Assembly (NCBI GenBank): GCA_977006965.1
Contig: OZ345371.1
Coordinates: 496,001-560,000, forward strand
DNA: 64,000 bases
From: Phymatolithon calcareum
Lineage: Eukaryota > Rhodophyta > Florideophyceae > Hapalidiales
Direction: 5' to 3'
Below the pieces are notes generated by a model. That model was not told the DNA's origin and did not search any database. It worked only from the letters and a program-made list of their open reading frames with translations. Below are positions 52,979 to 63,483 of this stretch, piece after piece. The position numbers were made by a program, and so were the translations under genes. Each line of letters begins with the position of its first letter. The stretch's first letter is position 1.

Positions 52979-53657
52979 CGCTACGTAGTACATTTCCAAA
53001 CTGCTAAACAAATTGCTATATTTTTTCAGGATAGCAAGTTGTTTGGCAGTTTGGCAATCTGCTCGCCAGTAGACTTGCGCGATAAACTGCTTCAATAGGA
53101 TTTGGCAATTTGCCCTCTGCGGTAGACGAGCTCTAACGTACAGTAATTTAACTACGACGGCAAAACGTATCCTTTCCAGAGCAACAAGCCTTTGAAAGTT
53201 CAACTTGAACTACACCGACGCGGAAAGCCATGGTCTACGGCCCCTGGATCAGCTCCCAAGTACTATTTAGTAATATATATAGAATGAGCGGAAGGCTCCA
53301 GCCAAAAGTGCTACTACTTCACTTCGGTGCACCACTATGCCCCGCTCAACCTTCTGGGAGGACAGCAAACGTATAAGTTTTTCGATGTCACCTTCTGCTC
53401 TAATTCCATTGCAAATTGTTCAAGTACGACTGTCCAGCAGGAGTTTTGTGAAACAGCTCTTCGGGAGCTGCTTGTCGATCTAGAGTGTTTATTGTAAATG
53501 CACAAGGAGAAGTACAAGCCCGGCTTGAAATGCGAAGATTTCATTTTTTGCAGCGATGAGATGGAAAGCTCTGAAGCCCTTGTAATGCGTATCGTACACT
53601 GCATCATTCAGATTCATTTACATTTGCTTCAACAACTAGATCGATTGAAAGAAGGTA
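52979..53657. other. no gene recognised
   Basis: Frames up to 98 codons without motifs. Confidence 0.3.
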
Positions 53658-53905
53658 GAGAGACGATTAGCTACCGTGAACGTCCTAAATGGTTTCCAAC
53701 CCGGGCATCCCTTTGAAGGACGGCGAATGAAGATTGGCTGCGTAGCGATATGGATGTTAAGCTGGACCATGGTCTGCACCTTGTGCAGCTTGGACAGCTG
53801 TTGTGACATCAAGTACCACTCGTATCTGTTAAGGTCTACTAGAGCCGTAAGGATGCGGAGTTGCTCCATCAGCTTCGAGAAATCCCGCAGTAAAGAAAGA
53901 AAGAA
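53658..53905 (+). repeat. short retro-repeat with AAAG tail, copy C
   Basis: Full-length like copy A: starts gtagagagacgattagctac, contains gaagattggctgcgtagcg and ggatgttaagctggaccatg, ends cccgcagtaaagaaagaaag. Possible imperfect target duplication: tcaacaactagat at about 53629 and tcaagaagtagat at about 53913. Confidence 0.7.
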
Positions 53906-55143
53906 TAGTTATTCAAGAAGTAGATAGGGAATAGTGAATGGATAGATCGATTAATATAAAGCTCTCGCACGATATTTTTCTGCTCACCAACAATAGTTTG
54001 TCGATATTGATTATGTTGCAGCAACTGCTAGGAAAGTAATTGCATTCACTTAGATGTTGAAACATCTAGACGGAATGTTCGGAGGGCCTTGTATTTGCGA
54101 GGCATACTATATTTTGTTAATCGAGAGTATCTGAAAATCACTAAGAGTAAAACAGAAGCTGGCTCTGAGATCCAATTTGCACTGAGTGCGACCGGTCATG
54201 AAGTTTCACAAGTTTTCCAACTCTAGGTAAGCACTCGGTTTGCTCCGACGTGAGCCGTTATCGCTGCGTTAAAGACACAAATCCTTCCGTACCAAAAACT
54301 TGGTATTTCGGTTTCCAGACAGGAATTTGCAGCCCCGAACATCGAAACGCCATTCATTGGGTTCATTGGAGATTCTGCGATCTGCGATCTTGTTCCATCT
54401 CGTCAGCCAGTAGTCTTGGAACCAATTCACCAGACAGGTAGGGTAAACTTATGAAGTAATTGTCAGTATGACAATAAATGTCAGGATCAAGTGTTTTAGG
54501 CGCGATCATCTTCTTCTTTCTCTTCATCTCTTGTTACGTCTATAATTGAGTTTATATGTTTAATGCTCTTGAAACGTACAACCTGGTGAGCCTTCGTCGA
54601 TGAGTCCGTTGCTGAGCGTATCACTCGTCAAGGCCGTAACGTGGAGCTTTCGATTGCGACACTACTGTCGTGCTTTGTGTGTGTATTAATGTTTGCGCTT
54701 TTATTGAAACCGTGGCTGTTGGAATGTTGAATTGAGAGCGTTGTGGCCGTTCTCTGAGCGTTGAGTACTTATCACAAACTGCAAAGCCTTTGATTTTCTT
54801 TTAAATCTATGTGAAATTTAGAAGTAGTGGAGTGTGGACTAAAAAAGGGTCCAATTGATATCTTGAAAGTAAAAGGGTGCAGCAAATTCGAAAATCACTG
54901 CAATAACCACTCTCGACTGCTCCTCGTGACGGACGTGATTACGAGAACTGGTCCTTCCAAAAACAGGTCCTCAGATGACATAGCGAGGAGATTAGTCATC
55001 GAGAAATGTCTATCTCTAGTTAAAATCGGTTTTCTCCCATAAATCGTAGAACGTTTTTGAATAAAAACATTCGAGGGAATTCGCGGAATGGCCAGAAAAA
55101 TGGGAAATATTCTTCAAATGAAGATCCTTAGATAAACGTAGTA
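53906..55143. other. no gene recognised
   Basis: Short frames only. Confidence 0.3.
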
Positions 55144-55383
55144 CAGTACACCCCTTCTAAGTGAAATCCCTGCAGAACTGAAATCAGAGTGCCTCTCTCG
55201 AACCAAAATGGTCCTAAAAATATCTAAATTGTAAGCTCATCCCAACGATTTTTGATTGATTGTCCCCGCAAATAGGTGAGTTCTTAAACTTCATGTTATG
55301 ATAAGATCCTACGGACTGACGTTCCTCTTCAACTGCAACTCAACGACCGGTCCTGAAGCCTTTCACTTAGAAGGGGTGTACTA
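55144..55383. mobile_element. TA-flanked MITE, 240 bp
   Basis: Inverted ends of 23 bp starting YAGTACACCCCTTCTAAGTG (55144-55166 and 55361-55383), 22 of 23 matching, with TA at 55142-55143 and 55384-55385. No coding capacity. Same architecture as the element at 45.5 kb but unrelated ends. Confidence 0.8.
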
Positions 55384-55489
55384 TAATCTGCCCTAGCAAA
55401 ATGTATTATCGTACTGAGTCTTGGTAAACCTTCTAATCATCCGTTTCTCAAAAAAATCTAAGCGACTGAAAAATTTATTGCGTGCACTA

Positions 55490-56068
55490 CAGGGGGTCCT
55501 CGGATTAAGGGTGCTCCATGTTAGGGGTTGATTCGGATTAACGGTAAATTTCATCCGAATATGATATTTCTACTGTGAACACCAGAAGTTAGTACAGTGC
55601 CCATAAAAATCTCATAGCTCGGATCATTGGATTGACTGAGTTTTAAAGTTCTCGACCAAAACCCAGATAAATATTTCTGCCACGATGAGAAGTTTACAGA
55701 AAAATTACTGATACTACGCAAAGAAACTTATTTCTAGTAAATTTTCAATGATTTTCCATACATTTGCGCGTATGGTTGAGGAAGCTTATTCGGCTAGGTC
55801 GTTGTTTCAATAGAAGTAATGATTTGTATATAAATTTAACTGCTTCCAAGTTCATCAGCGTGCAGCGTGCCCAGAATATAGCGTATTTCGGAGGGGGAAC
55901 TTTTTAAAAGTTTACAGTCAATATTTTAATTTTTGTTGCGCACTGGTCTTAATATTTGTTTAGTTCTCAGTGCCACGTGGCTAAATTTATCAAAGCCGTG
56001 ATTTGAAATAGGGTGTGATTCGGATTAAGGGTCTGTTCCAACACGAGCCTTAATCTTAGAACCCTCTG
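55490..56068. mobile_element. TA-flanked pogo/Tigger-like MITE, 579 bp
   Basis: Inverted ends of 21 bp: CAGGGGGTCCTCGGATTAAG (left, 55490-) against CAGAGGGTTCTAAGATTAAG (right, read inwards from 56068), about 17 of 21 matching, flanked by TA (55488-55489, 56069-56070). The word ATTCGGATTAA recurs inside both ends. The CAG..CCTCGGATTA type of end resembles Tigger elements. No transposase inside. Confidence 0.7.
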
Positions 56069-56070
56069 TA

Positions 56071-57722
56071 CTCTCTATGCGTTAAGTCGTCGAAAATAAC
56101 ATCTCCGTCATCGTAGGCAGTAAGGAATCGCATTGCTGATGTGTTTCTTAGAAGTGTGGAGCTTGTAGCTCTAGTCGTATCATACTTCAATATCAATTCT
56201 GATCTCGGAACACGTGTACACGTGTCAAGTCGAAAGACAAAGTGTCTCAGAACTAGGAAATAAGAAGATTAGCAATTACACGTGTCAGAGTATGATAATA
56301 ATATGATAATCATACTCCCTTCACTCAGTAGATAATATTTGATTTTTTCATGTTGCACGTGTCATATGATATTATGACAAATTTGTTTAGGGTTAATATG
56401 TCTCCGTCGTCAACTAGGGCTTTTACCATGTCTGATACGATTCTCAGTCCTATATATCCCAGACCTGAGGTCCGCCAAGTCAATAAACCAAGGAACTCAT
56501 CTTCACCCAACTCATCTCAACGTCATTCATTCAACCTCAACTAAACCTTTTCTTCAACCTCATCATCTACCTAACCTCCAACGACAGTGTTTTCTCTTCG
56601 CATCGACAAACTTGGGGATGTTGAGCCTTCTGCATGTTTGCGAGAAGTGGCCGGAGGGTCCGCATGAGGAGCAGTGGCATGTCCTCGTTTCAGACCGCAA
56701 ATAGGCCTTTTTGCGTTTGTGGTCCGTCTTAGCCGCATTGTACCAAATCATCCTGTATCGGCTGGTCACTTGTGACTGCAACACGCGTAATTCTGGCGTC
56801 GTGTTGTTTGGTCAACGGTCTCAATATCCATAACGATATACGCGTCAAACACAACCCGATGTTGTACCCCGCGCCTAGCAGCGTACAAATTGTAGCGAAG
56901 ACGTGCAGCCATGCCCGCTATTGCCTGTCAAAGCGGCGGCAAGAGCATGTAGCACGGCAGTCTCTTTAACTGACGCATCGATTGCTCTCTCTTCGATACG
57001 AACAACACAGCTCAGCGATCCACTTTAGATGATCTCTGGCTCCGCAAGAAGCTTGCGTAACGGATGAGTAGAAGGATCGTGCAATATTATTTTCACCAAG
57101 AGGTATTTTTCGTATCTCAAAAAGAGAGATTTTTAATTTTTGAATTGATATTTTCGAATTTATGTTATGATTAGATATCAATGATATTTTGGAAGAAGGC
57201 TGATATTCGTTGATATTGCGAAAATTGGGCTCATATCTGATATGTCGTTGATATCGAAATATCGATGCTCATTCCTAATTCCACAAGACCGGTCGCTAAT
57301 GCTGCCCTGGTGTGTACTCGGAGGAAATTGTAGGTTTATTTAGAAGCCATCATCGCCGGCGCACGGCGACACAAGAGCAGCTTCGCATTGCACTGTAACC
57401 CTTCCAGAGAAGACTACAGCATGTCCCCTCCATCATCAAGACATCATCTCTTCTTGCATCTCGCTTGCTAGCATCATTAACTTGTCTGTCGCTTGTGTCA
57501 CTTCCTCTTCTGTTCTATCATTCATCTGTGGTTACGTTAGGCTGAGTTGAATGGTTTCCAGCAGTATCACTGCTAGTTCGCCCTAGTTGTCGGTATATGC
57601 CGTGTGATTTCGCGGAGGGAAGGGGCCAAAAAACCAGTTGACTGCCTAACTCTCCTTGATGTGTACTAATGTACCGACTGCACGTGGCTGACATTTTTTT
57701 CGTGGCATTGCAGTTCTGATAA
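56071..57722. other. no gene; palindromic and AT-rich stretches
   Basis: At 56210-56380 the word CACGTGT recurs (acacgtgtacacgtgtc and others) beside AT-rich tracts. At 57170-57265 the word TTGATAT/GATAT recurs several times. Frames are short and without motifs. Confidence 0.3.
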
Positions 57723-57939
57723 TTTTCTAAGACTTGTTTGTGAAAAGATTTGTTTTATATGCCAGTACTATAGTCGTCGCAGGTAAGGGGGGAAGATTCC
57801 TTTCTCCAATCTAAGCTAAACTGCTTTCACTCAGCCACGCGCATGACCACATCCACTCATAGAGTCCCATGTAGTATGAGAGCTCTCATAGCGAATGCGT
57901 TCGCGTTGGTCTCGGTTCGGCCTTGGTGAATCGGCTCCG
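57723..57939 (-). repeat. split direct repeat B, outer copy
   Basis: 217 bp, begins ttttctaagacttg and ends ggtgaatcggctccg (plus strand). Nearly identical to 58147-58365, with a 2-bp indel and a few substitutions. Confidence 0.9.
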
Positions 57940-58057
57940 ATGCGGTTTTAACGAAGTTTGCTCGAGAACTGAGCGTAGTGAAGTGATTTCTCGATGCGTA
58001 AAGAGACGAAGTTGATTTTCTAAAAACAGGAATGGGAGGGTGGGACGCACAAAAAAT

Positions 58058-58148
58058 CCCCCCCAAGACTTGGCGGCATATCCAAATGCATTCGACGCCC
58101 AAGTCCGTAAATAAAGTTCTGCTATGCTAGCTCGCAGAACTATATATT
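58058..58148 (-). repeat. split direct repeat A, inner copy
   Basis: 91 bp, cccccccaagacttggcggc to cgcagaactatatatt. Matches 62288-62378, same length, about six substitutions. It abuts inner B. Confidence 0.9.
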
Positions 58149-58365
58149 TTCTAAGACTTTTTTGTGAAAAGATTTGTTTTATATGCCAGTACTATAGTCG
58201 TCGCAGGTAAGGGGGGAAGATTCCTTTCTTCAATCTAAGCTAAACTGCTTACACACTCAGCCACGCGCATGACCACATCCACTCATAGAGTCCCATGTAG
58301 TGTGAGAGCTCTCATAGCGAATGCGTTCGCGTTGGTCTCGGTTCGGCTTTGGTGAATCGGCTCCG
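58147..58365 (-). repeat. split direct repeat B, inner copy
   Basis: 219 bp; follows the recombinase gene's 3' end and overlaps A by 2 bp. See the outer copy at 57723-57939. Confidence 0.9.
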
Positions 58366-58409
58366 CCACCCCTTTACTCTAGTAGCGGCGTAACGTTGAA
58401 AAGCTTATA

Positions 58410-59402
58410 TCATTGCGCTAACCGCCGTTCGAAACGACGTCGGAGTTGAGGAGAAATATATTGAAGTTGATGGTGAACCTGATCGGGTTGAAGGTATTGT
58501 TGCATTGACTTTGGTAACGCCCATCGTCCACGAAGTTGAATTTCATCACGCGTCAGTCGACCGTGCATATGATCCGTGGTTGCGCCACCGTAACGAAGTC
58601 CATGTAGATTAGTATCTCCAATATCAATGTTGAATGTTTCCAAAAACTGGGTTCATTCGTTTTCGTAGTGTTGCCATTGAGAATCGGAATTGCTTGTTGT
58701 CGTTTTGTGTTCCAGTCTTTGATATGACTTGAAATAACTCGGCACTTAGTAGTCCACGAACGAACACTGATTGGTTGGTTCCACGCTTGGTTTTTGGTAG
58801 CGTCAATACGCCATAGTAATTTTGGTTGTGTCCCTGGGGAGGATCGAGAAAGGTGAAGTCTTGACACTTCGCGTTCGAGTCATCTGCAGATCGTAAGTAG
58901 CAATCAAATATGACCAATATTGCCATAGCCATGTTTGGACGGCCTTGTTTTAGGAATTCACAGGCGATCGCATATGCCAATTGTTCGGATATAACTGTAC
59001 GGGCCTTTACAGGAACATGTTTTGCCCACCCCTCGAGAGAGGCGCAAAGGTCCTGCATTTTGCCGCGCAACGTTGGAAGTACAGCTCAACAGCAAACATT
59101 GCATTGACGACTAATTGTCGTCCTCGCTTGTTCCGACTATGATACGTATGAACCGCGAAGTCCATTAAGTACCTCTCGGTTTTGGATAAATCGGTAAATG
59201 AATCATGCCCTTTTTCCTTCAAGTATTTGATTAAGGCTGCCAGGCCACGATCGTATTTGTTTTTGGTGCTTTTATCGACTCGGAGAGCTAGTAGCTCATA
59301 CCGTCCGTGTCGGTCCATTAGCGGGTTTAGACTCGCTTCTGATATATATATGCACTTATATGTATGTCTCCGGCCAACGTAAGAGCTGCCACTTGTCTGC
59401 AA
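58410..59402 (-). pseudogene. tyrosine recombinase (YR) of the retrotransposon
   Basis: Three frames joined by two frameshifts. N-terminal core-binding part (59402-59007): KSTKNKYDRGLAALIKYLKE and NAMFAVELYFQRC. Catalytic part (59070-58624): EQLAYAIACEFLKQG, CYLRSADDSNAKCQDFTFL (first Arg), PKTKRGTNQS. C-terminal part (58643-58410): HGLRYGGATTDHM (the H-x-x-R box), RGRWALPKSMQQYLQPDQ (the final His/Trp-type position and the nucleophile Tyr). YR elements integrate a circular DNA copy by recombination in place of an integrase. The frameshifts (near 59040 and 58640) make this copy inactive. Confidence 0.8.
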
Positions 59403-59827
59403 ATACTCGATCTTCCTTTCTGGAGCGCTTCAATTAGCGCCTGATTGTCAACCCCAATTACCAACCTTTTTCCAAAGTTCAATTCGTTGCGTAAAAACCA
59501 CTTAAGAACCATTGGGTCTTTTAAAACATTCTCAGGTGTAGCATATTCCATAGAAAGTTCCGGCGACAAGGCGTCAAGCAGCTCGACGCTTCCTGCCACT
59601 CCGTCAGAAGGCAGCGATAGTTTTGAGGCCTCCATCCAAGTCTTCGGTTGACAACGCTCGGCTAAATAGGTAGAGCTTTCGGTTGTTACTCTCGTTGTCA
59701 CCCATTGGTCCGCACGTGACAATAGTTGCCGGCCAAACGCCCGGTCGCATGAACCACTCACTGAAGAACATATTTCCGATTGACTGGTGGTGAGTTGTTT
59801 GTCGTCGAAAATTAGGGGTTCATCCAT
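59327..59827 (-). pseudogene. RNase H remnant of the YR retrotransposon
   Basis: Open frame of 166 codons. The second half (RLVIGVDNQALIEALQKGRS and LTLAGDIHISAY) is the later part of the RNase H domain seen in DIRS/Ngaro elements, with the VDN Asp. The beginning of the domain and all of RT are absent. Its end overlaps the recombinase frame. Confidence 0.6.
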
Positions 59828-60022
59828 GCTGGCGACCTGCCCCCTGGAGAGGGCATTGAGACATGTTAGTACGTGCGCAGTGGCCCTTAGTATGGCATTT
59901 TCCTTACGTAATCGTGACCTATGGCGAGGCCCTTTTCCACTTGTCCTGCAATTAATTCCCCTGATCGGTAGGGGGAATAACTCACGTCGGTCATCGGTAA
60001 ATTTTTTTTCATTTTTGTTCTA

Positions 60023-60514
60023 CTAATTTTTGCGAGCCTCAGCAGCCCCCTCTTTGTTTGCGTCGGGGTTCTTCCCTAGGGGCTTCATAAGCTCACGTTC
60101 GAGTCGCTCTGCGCAGCGGGCGGCTCGTAATTCGCGGCTGACCACCGCACCTTCCTCGTTTCGATCTTCAAACATGTGGGCAGCAACTTCCCAATTTCCG
60201 GTGCGGTCAGCCAGCTCGACTTTCGCTAATCGACGCAGTAGGACTTCCACAGCATCGCTTTTCCTCGCCTTTATCATACCGAGATCGGATATGAGCAAAT
60301 CAACGGCATCTGCAATATTTTCGCTCTCATATTTGTTCCGATCGGTCTTAAAGTCATAGGTTCGCATAAAATCGGTGACAGTTTTGGTGCGACTGAAGTA
60401 GTGTCGCAATCTCTCGTCGGTGACCCTCTTCCATAAGGGTAGGTTGAAATGGTACGGCTCCTCCTCTTTCTTTTTCCTGAACTTCCCCATTTTCCGCTTA
60501 TCTCGTCGCTTCAT
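60023..60514 (-). CDS. gag-like protein, C-terminal frame
   Basis: 163 residues, highly charged (MKRRDKRKMGKFRKKKEEEP), with NLPLWKRVTDERLRHYF and NIADAVDLLISDLGMIKARK. Not matched to a named domain. By position in the element it is the end of gag. It is probably continuous with the upstream frame (60652-61359) through a frameshift; the gap between them keeps an acidic Ser/Asp-rich composition. Confidence 0.5.
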   Translation of the reverse strand: MKRRDKRKMGKFRKKKEEEPYHFNLPLWKRVTDERLRHYFSRTKTVTDFMRTYDFKTDRNKYESENIADAVDLLISDLGMIKARKSDAVEVLLRRLAKVELADRTGNWEVAAHMFEDRNEEGAVVSRELRAARCAERLERELMKPLGKNPDANKEGAAEARKN

Positions 60515-60651
60515 CTGCTCTTTCGCGACGATCCATCACGCTTCTTGTAGTCTGAATCAAATGAATCATCAGAACTGCAGAAATCATCGGAGGAGCTGTC
60601 ATCAGATTCTTTCTTTTTGCGCCACTGTTTCTGATGCTTTCGTCCCTTTCG

Positions 60652-61359
60652 TTAACTTTTCCGGCTTTTTTCTTCATAACTGTCGTCATCGTCAGAGGAA
60701 ATATCGTCGCTAAAGTCTGGATTGCCCCTCTGACGCGCCCTCGCTTTTTCGATAAATGTTCGTCGGCCACGTGATGCATTGTGGCCGGTAATCATGTTAG
60801 TAAGGACCTGGATCTGTTGCACAAGTTCGGCTACGTTCGGTGTCACTTGGCTACTGTCGCTATCGCCGCTGTCGTCGCTATCGGTTTCCGCTGGTTGAAC
60901 TCTCTCTGGTTGACCTCTTTTAGAGTTCTTTTTCTTTTTGTGTCCTCGCGACGGGCCCGCGTTGGATGGGTCCGACCTGGTTTTGGATTTGTTGCGCGTT
61001 CGGGTTTTGCAAGAGGGCCCGGCGTTGGATGGCCTTGCTCTAGTATTAGTTGCAGATTCGGATGGAACTGTATTTTTCGGATTGTTAGCATCATCGTTAC
61101 GCCCATATTCCAGCTCTGTTTCATCGTATTCACTTCCACTACTTACGGGCGCCGGTAAATTACCGGCGAGCACGTTAGTAATTACTTCCCGTATATCTTT
61201 ACTATCGCATCGCAGTGCCACAGTGCGCGAAGAATCCAGTTTCGAATTCAAAAACTCAATTATCCCAGTATGGAACTCACGTCCCCGGTTTTCGTAAGTC
61301 TTCAAATTCTTACTTACCACATCTTTAAACTTCGATATATAATCTCCCTCTTTTCCCAT
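60652..61359 (-). CDS. gag-like protein, N-terminal frame
   Basis: Start placed at the ATG 61359 (MGKEGDYISKFKDVVSKN); the frame is open 55 codons further. A short helical N-terminus is followed by a long low-complexity region rich in Ser, Arg, Lys and Asp, then QIQVLTNMITGHN and an acidic tail (SDDISSDDDDSYEE). Disordered, basic/acidic gag proteins are usual for DIRS-order elements. Confidence 0.5.
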   Translation of the reverse strand: MGKEGDYISKFKDVVSKNLKTYENRGREFHTGIIEFLNSKLDSSRTVALRCDSKDIREVITNVLAGNLPAPVSSGSEYDETELEYGRNDDANNPKNTVPSESATNTRARPSNAGPSCKTRTRNKSKTRSDPSNAGPSRGHKKKKNSKRGQPERVQPAETDSDDSGDSDSSQVTPNVAELVQQIQVLTNMITGHNASRGRRTFIEKARARQRGNPDFSDDISSDDDDSYEEKSRKS

Positions 61360-62287
61360 CCCCGCGAAGTGTTCGGTAAAGTCTCCCAATAGCAGCCTGT
61401 TACTGCTTCGATTGTTGTTGTTAGCAGGTGAAATTTTCGAAGAGGCGGCACACCTACGGCATCCCCTCCTAGTCCCATTCCATAAGGGACGAGGGCGAGT
61501 GTTGTGAACAACCACAGGTGACACTCACAGTCTAAATAGACAACTCCGTCAACAGGTAGCGGGTTCAAAGCCCATATGCCCACCCATCCTCATAAACGTC
61601 GGTGACCTCGTTAGAGTCTTTTTCGATCGTTCCTTGCCAATGCGATACAGGCCAGTCGAATTCACTTGTTATTACCAGATCCGACTCGCACGTCACCAAG
61701 TCCAACCTCGAGAGAAGGAGTTCCAACACCACTTCCATTGACGAACCAGAACTGATAGCACAGTTAAGATGAGAACTCAAACACTCCACAAATTTATGAT
61801 CATTTAAAAAGCCGCGCCGTTATGCGTAGAAGAAAACGTAAAGGCCTCCCCGAGGCCAGGTGTCTCTACTAGGGCATATTGCCAGGACACTGCGCTTTAC
61901 AACTTTGACTAAACGATTCCGATAGGGGTTTACGACTTATGCGAAATATATCAACGTTATGTGTACATCTCCATCTCCGTACATGTCCATTGCTCATTGT
62001 CTCCGAGAAGTTAAGTATCAGTCGGGTGCCACCCCGTCCGTCATAAGCCTTCATATGGGGAAATTGCAGCTCTTAGACACCCGAAGGTGCACAGGGGTCG
62101 CGACGTGAACGCGGCTACAGACGAGACCGGGTCAGTAAACCTCCTTTACTAACTCCTGGCCAGAGATCCATACGTGCACTCCATACTCCTTAGAGACTCA
62201 CGCCTCCAGGTAAATCAGAATTCATTGTGAGTCTTTCCCCCCACTCTGACTTATTCGCACGCGAAGTGTGATTCATGCACAAGAACT

Positions 62288-62378
62288 CCCCCCCAAGACT
62301 TGACGGCATATCCAAATGCATTCCAGGCCCAAGTCCGTAAATATTGTTCTGCTATGCTAGCTCGCAGAACTATATATT
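62288..62378 (-). repeat. split direct repeat A, 5' terminal copy
   Basis: The 5' end of the retrotransposon in coding orientation; 91 bp matching 58058-58148. Confidence 0.9.
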
Positions 62379-62738
62379 CTTACAGACGAGCATTGTTTTG
62401 GTTCTAGCGACTGACGAAGCGATATTTGTAACCAGTGGATCGTGTTTTGTTCAAAAGGGCTGTTATCTTTAGTTTACAGTCTTCATGTTGAAATTGATGC
62501 TTAGTTCCTCGCTGCTTTCCTCTGTTGGAGAAAGATATCTTGCTCACTAGAGAGAAGGTGCCCGTAGTGGTGCACTGTCGGTGACATAATTAGACTAGTC
62601 TCGGTCTACATCAGTGTCTGTGAGCGGTCCCTATTGGTCTTTTGTGGGTAAGACCAAGGGTCCAAGGTTGGGTGAAGTTAAGAGGTGTGTGCCTTCTTGG
62701 CTTCTTCAGGCCAAGAGATTTATTGAGCGTATATGTAC
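62379..62738. other. no gene recognised
   Basis: Flank between the YR retrotransposon and the Tigger-like element; short frames only. Confidence 0.3.
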
Positions 62739-62740
62739 TA

Positions 62741-63481
62741 CAGTCGAACCTGTATAGCTGCAACACGGCGGTAAAGCAGGTTGGTTTCCAGTAATAGAGG
62801 TTTTGCAATCTTGGAGGCTTTATCATAAGGGGCTACAGAAACATTCTACCCAATCGTCCACGAGGCTCAGTTGAACCAATCAGTGACCTTTCTCTGCTGG
62901 AGCCCCTTCTTGTGGTCGGAGCGAATCTTACGTTGCGATGCGTGGATGGCGCGCAGCACAGACCACAAACAATCTCCTCTCTCGTCCATGATCTCTACTG
63001 CCAAACTCAGATGACGCAACTGCTCAGCAAGCGACAATTTCGGCTTGTTCTCCTGTTCAAAACTCTCAGCGGCTTCTCTGGTCTCAGCAGGATTCAATTC
63101 ATGCAGGATATCGCCGACAAGTGTCGCCTCTTCCACATCTGCGATGCAGTCATCCTCCTCATTTTGGCTGTCGAGGTATGCGCAGTGGTGTTTCCTGCAG
63201 GGATGAGCATCACCAAATAACGCTATTCTATGTAGCACATGGAACTTACTTGGCAAGCAGCCCTGCACGATTTATGACGAGAGCCAGTCTCTGTGGCAAT
63301 CCGTGCTATCAAAATTTTATTCAAAATTAAGGGTTGCATTCCCTTCAGTTGCACTAATGCAGTTTGCAAGGTAGGTTTAAATTTAGTTACTTTTCGGCAT
63401 ATACCAAATCGGTCTAGGCGATTCGATTGCACGAATGCAGGTTTTGCAGCTATACGGGTTGCAGCTATACAGGCTCGACTG
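62741..63481 (-). mobile_element. Tigger/pogo-like element, internally deleted, 741 bp
   Basis: TA at 62739-62740 and 63482-63483. Inverted ends of 24 bp beginning CAGTCGRACCTGTATAGCTG (62741-62764, 63458-63481), one mismatch. Subterminal copies of ttgcagctatac occur near the right end. Contains only the C-terminus of a pogo-type transposase on the minus strand. Confidence 0.85.
62867..63268 (-). pseudogene. Tigger/pogo transposase C-terminal remnant
   Basis: Acidic stretch (EEDDCIADVEEATLVGDIL), then LSLAEQLRHLSLAVEIM, LWSVLRAIHASQRKIRSDHK and the end QQRKVTDWFN. A C-terminal helix pair followed by a Q-x-K-[IV]-T-[DE]-[FW]-F type ending is characteristic of Tigger and jerky-like transposases. 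The helix-turn-helix and DDE parts are missing. Confidence 0.6.
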
Positions 63482-63483
63482 TA

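Larger units (their letters stand above)
57723..62378 (-). mobile_element. tyrosine-recombinase retrotransposon with split direct repeats
   Basis: In coding orientation (minus) the order is A (62378-62288), gag-like frames, an RNase H remnant, a tyrosine recombinase, B (58365-58147), A again (58148-58058), a 118-bp spacer, and B again (57939-57723). A-ORFs-B-A-B is the split-direct-repeat layout of PAT/Ngaro-type elements of the DIRS order. Only 195 bp separate gag from the RNase H remnant, so the reverse transcriptase is missing. The recombinase has frameshifts. It is therefore a defective or non-autonomous copy. Confidence 0.85.

Noticed and set aside
55071-55105. possible second Mutator-like terminal repeat (cgagggaattcgcggaatgg)
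   Set aside because: Similar to the element end at 33566, but no partner repeat was found; likely chance or a lone remnant.
61555-61575. gcgggttcaaagccc as a tRNA T-arm
   Set aside because: No acceptor stem or anticodon arm could be folded around it; it lies at the start of the gag region of the retrotransposon.
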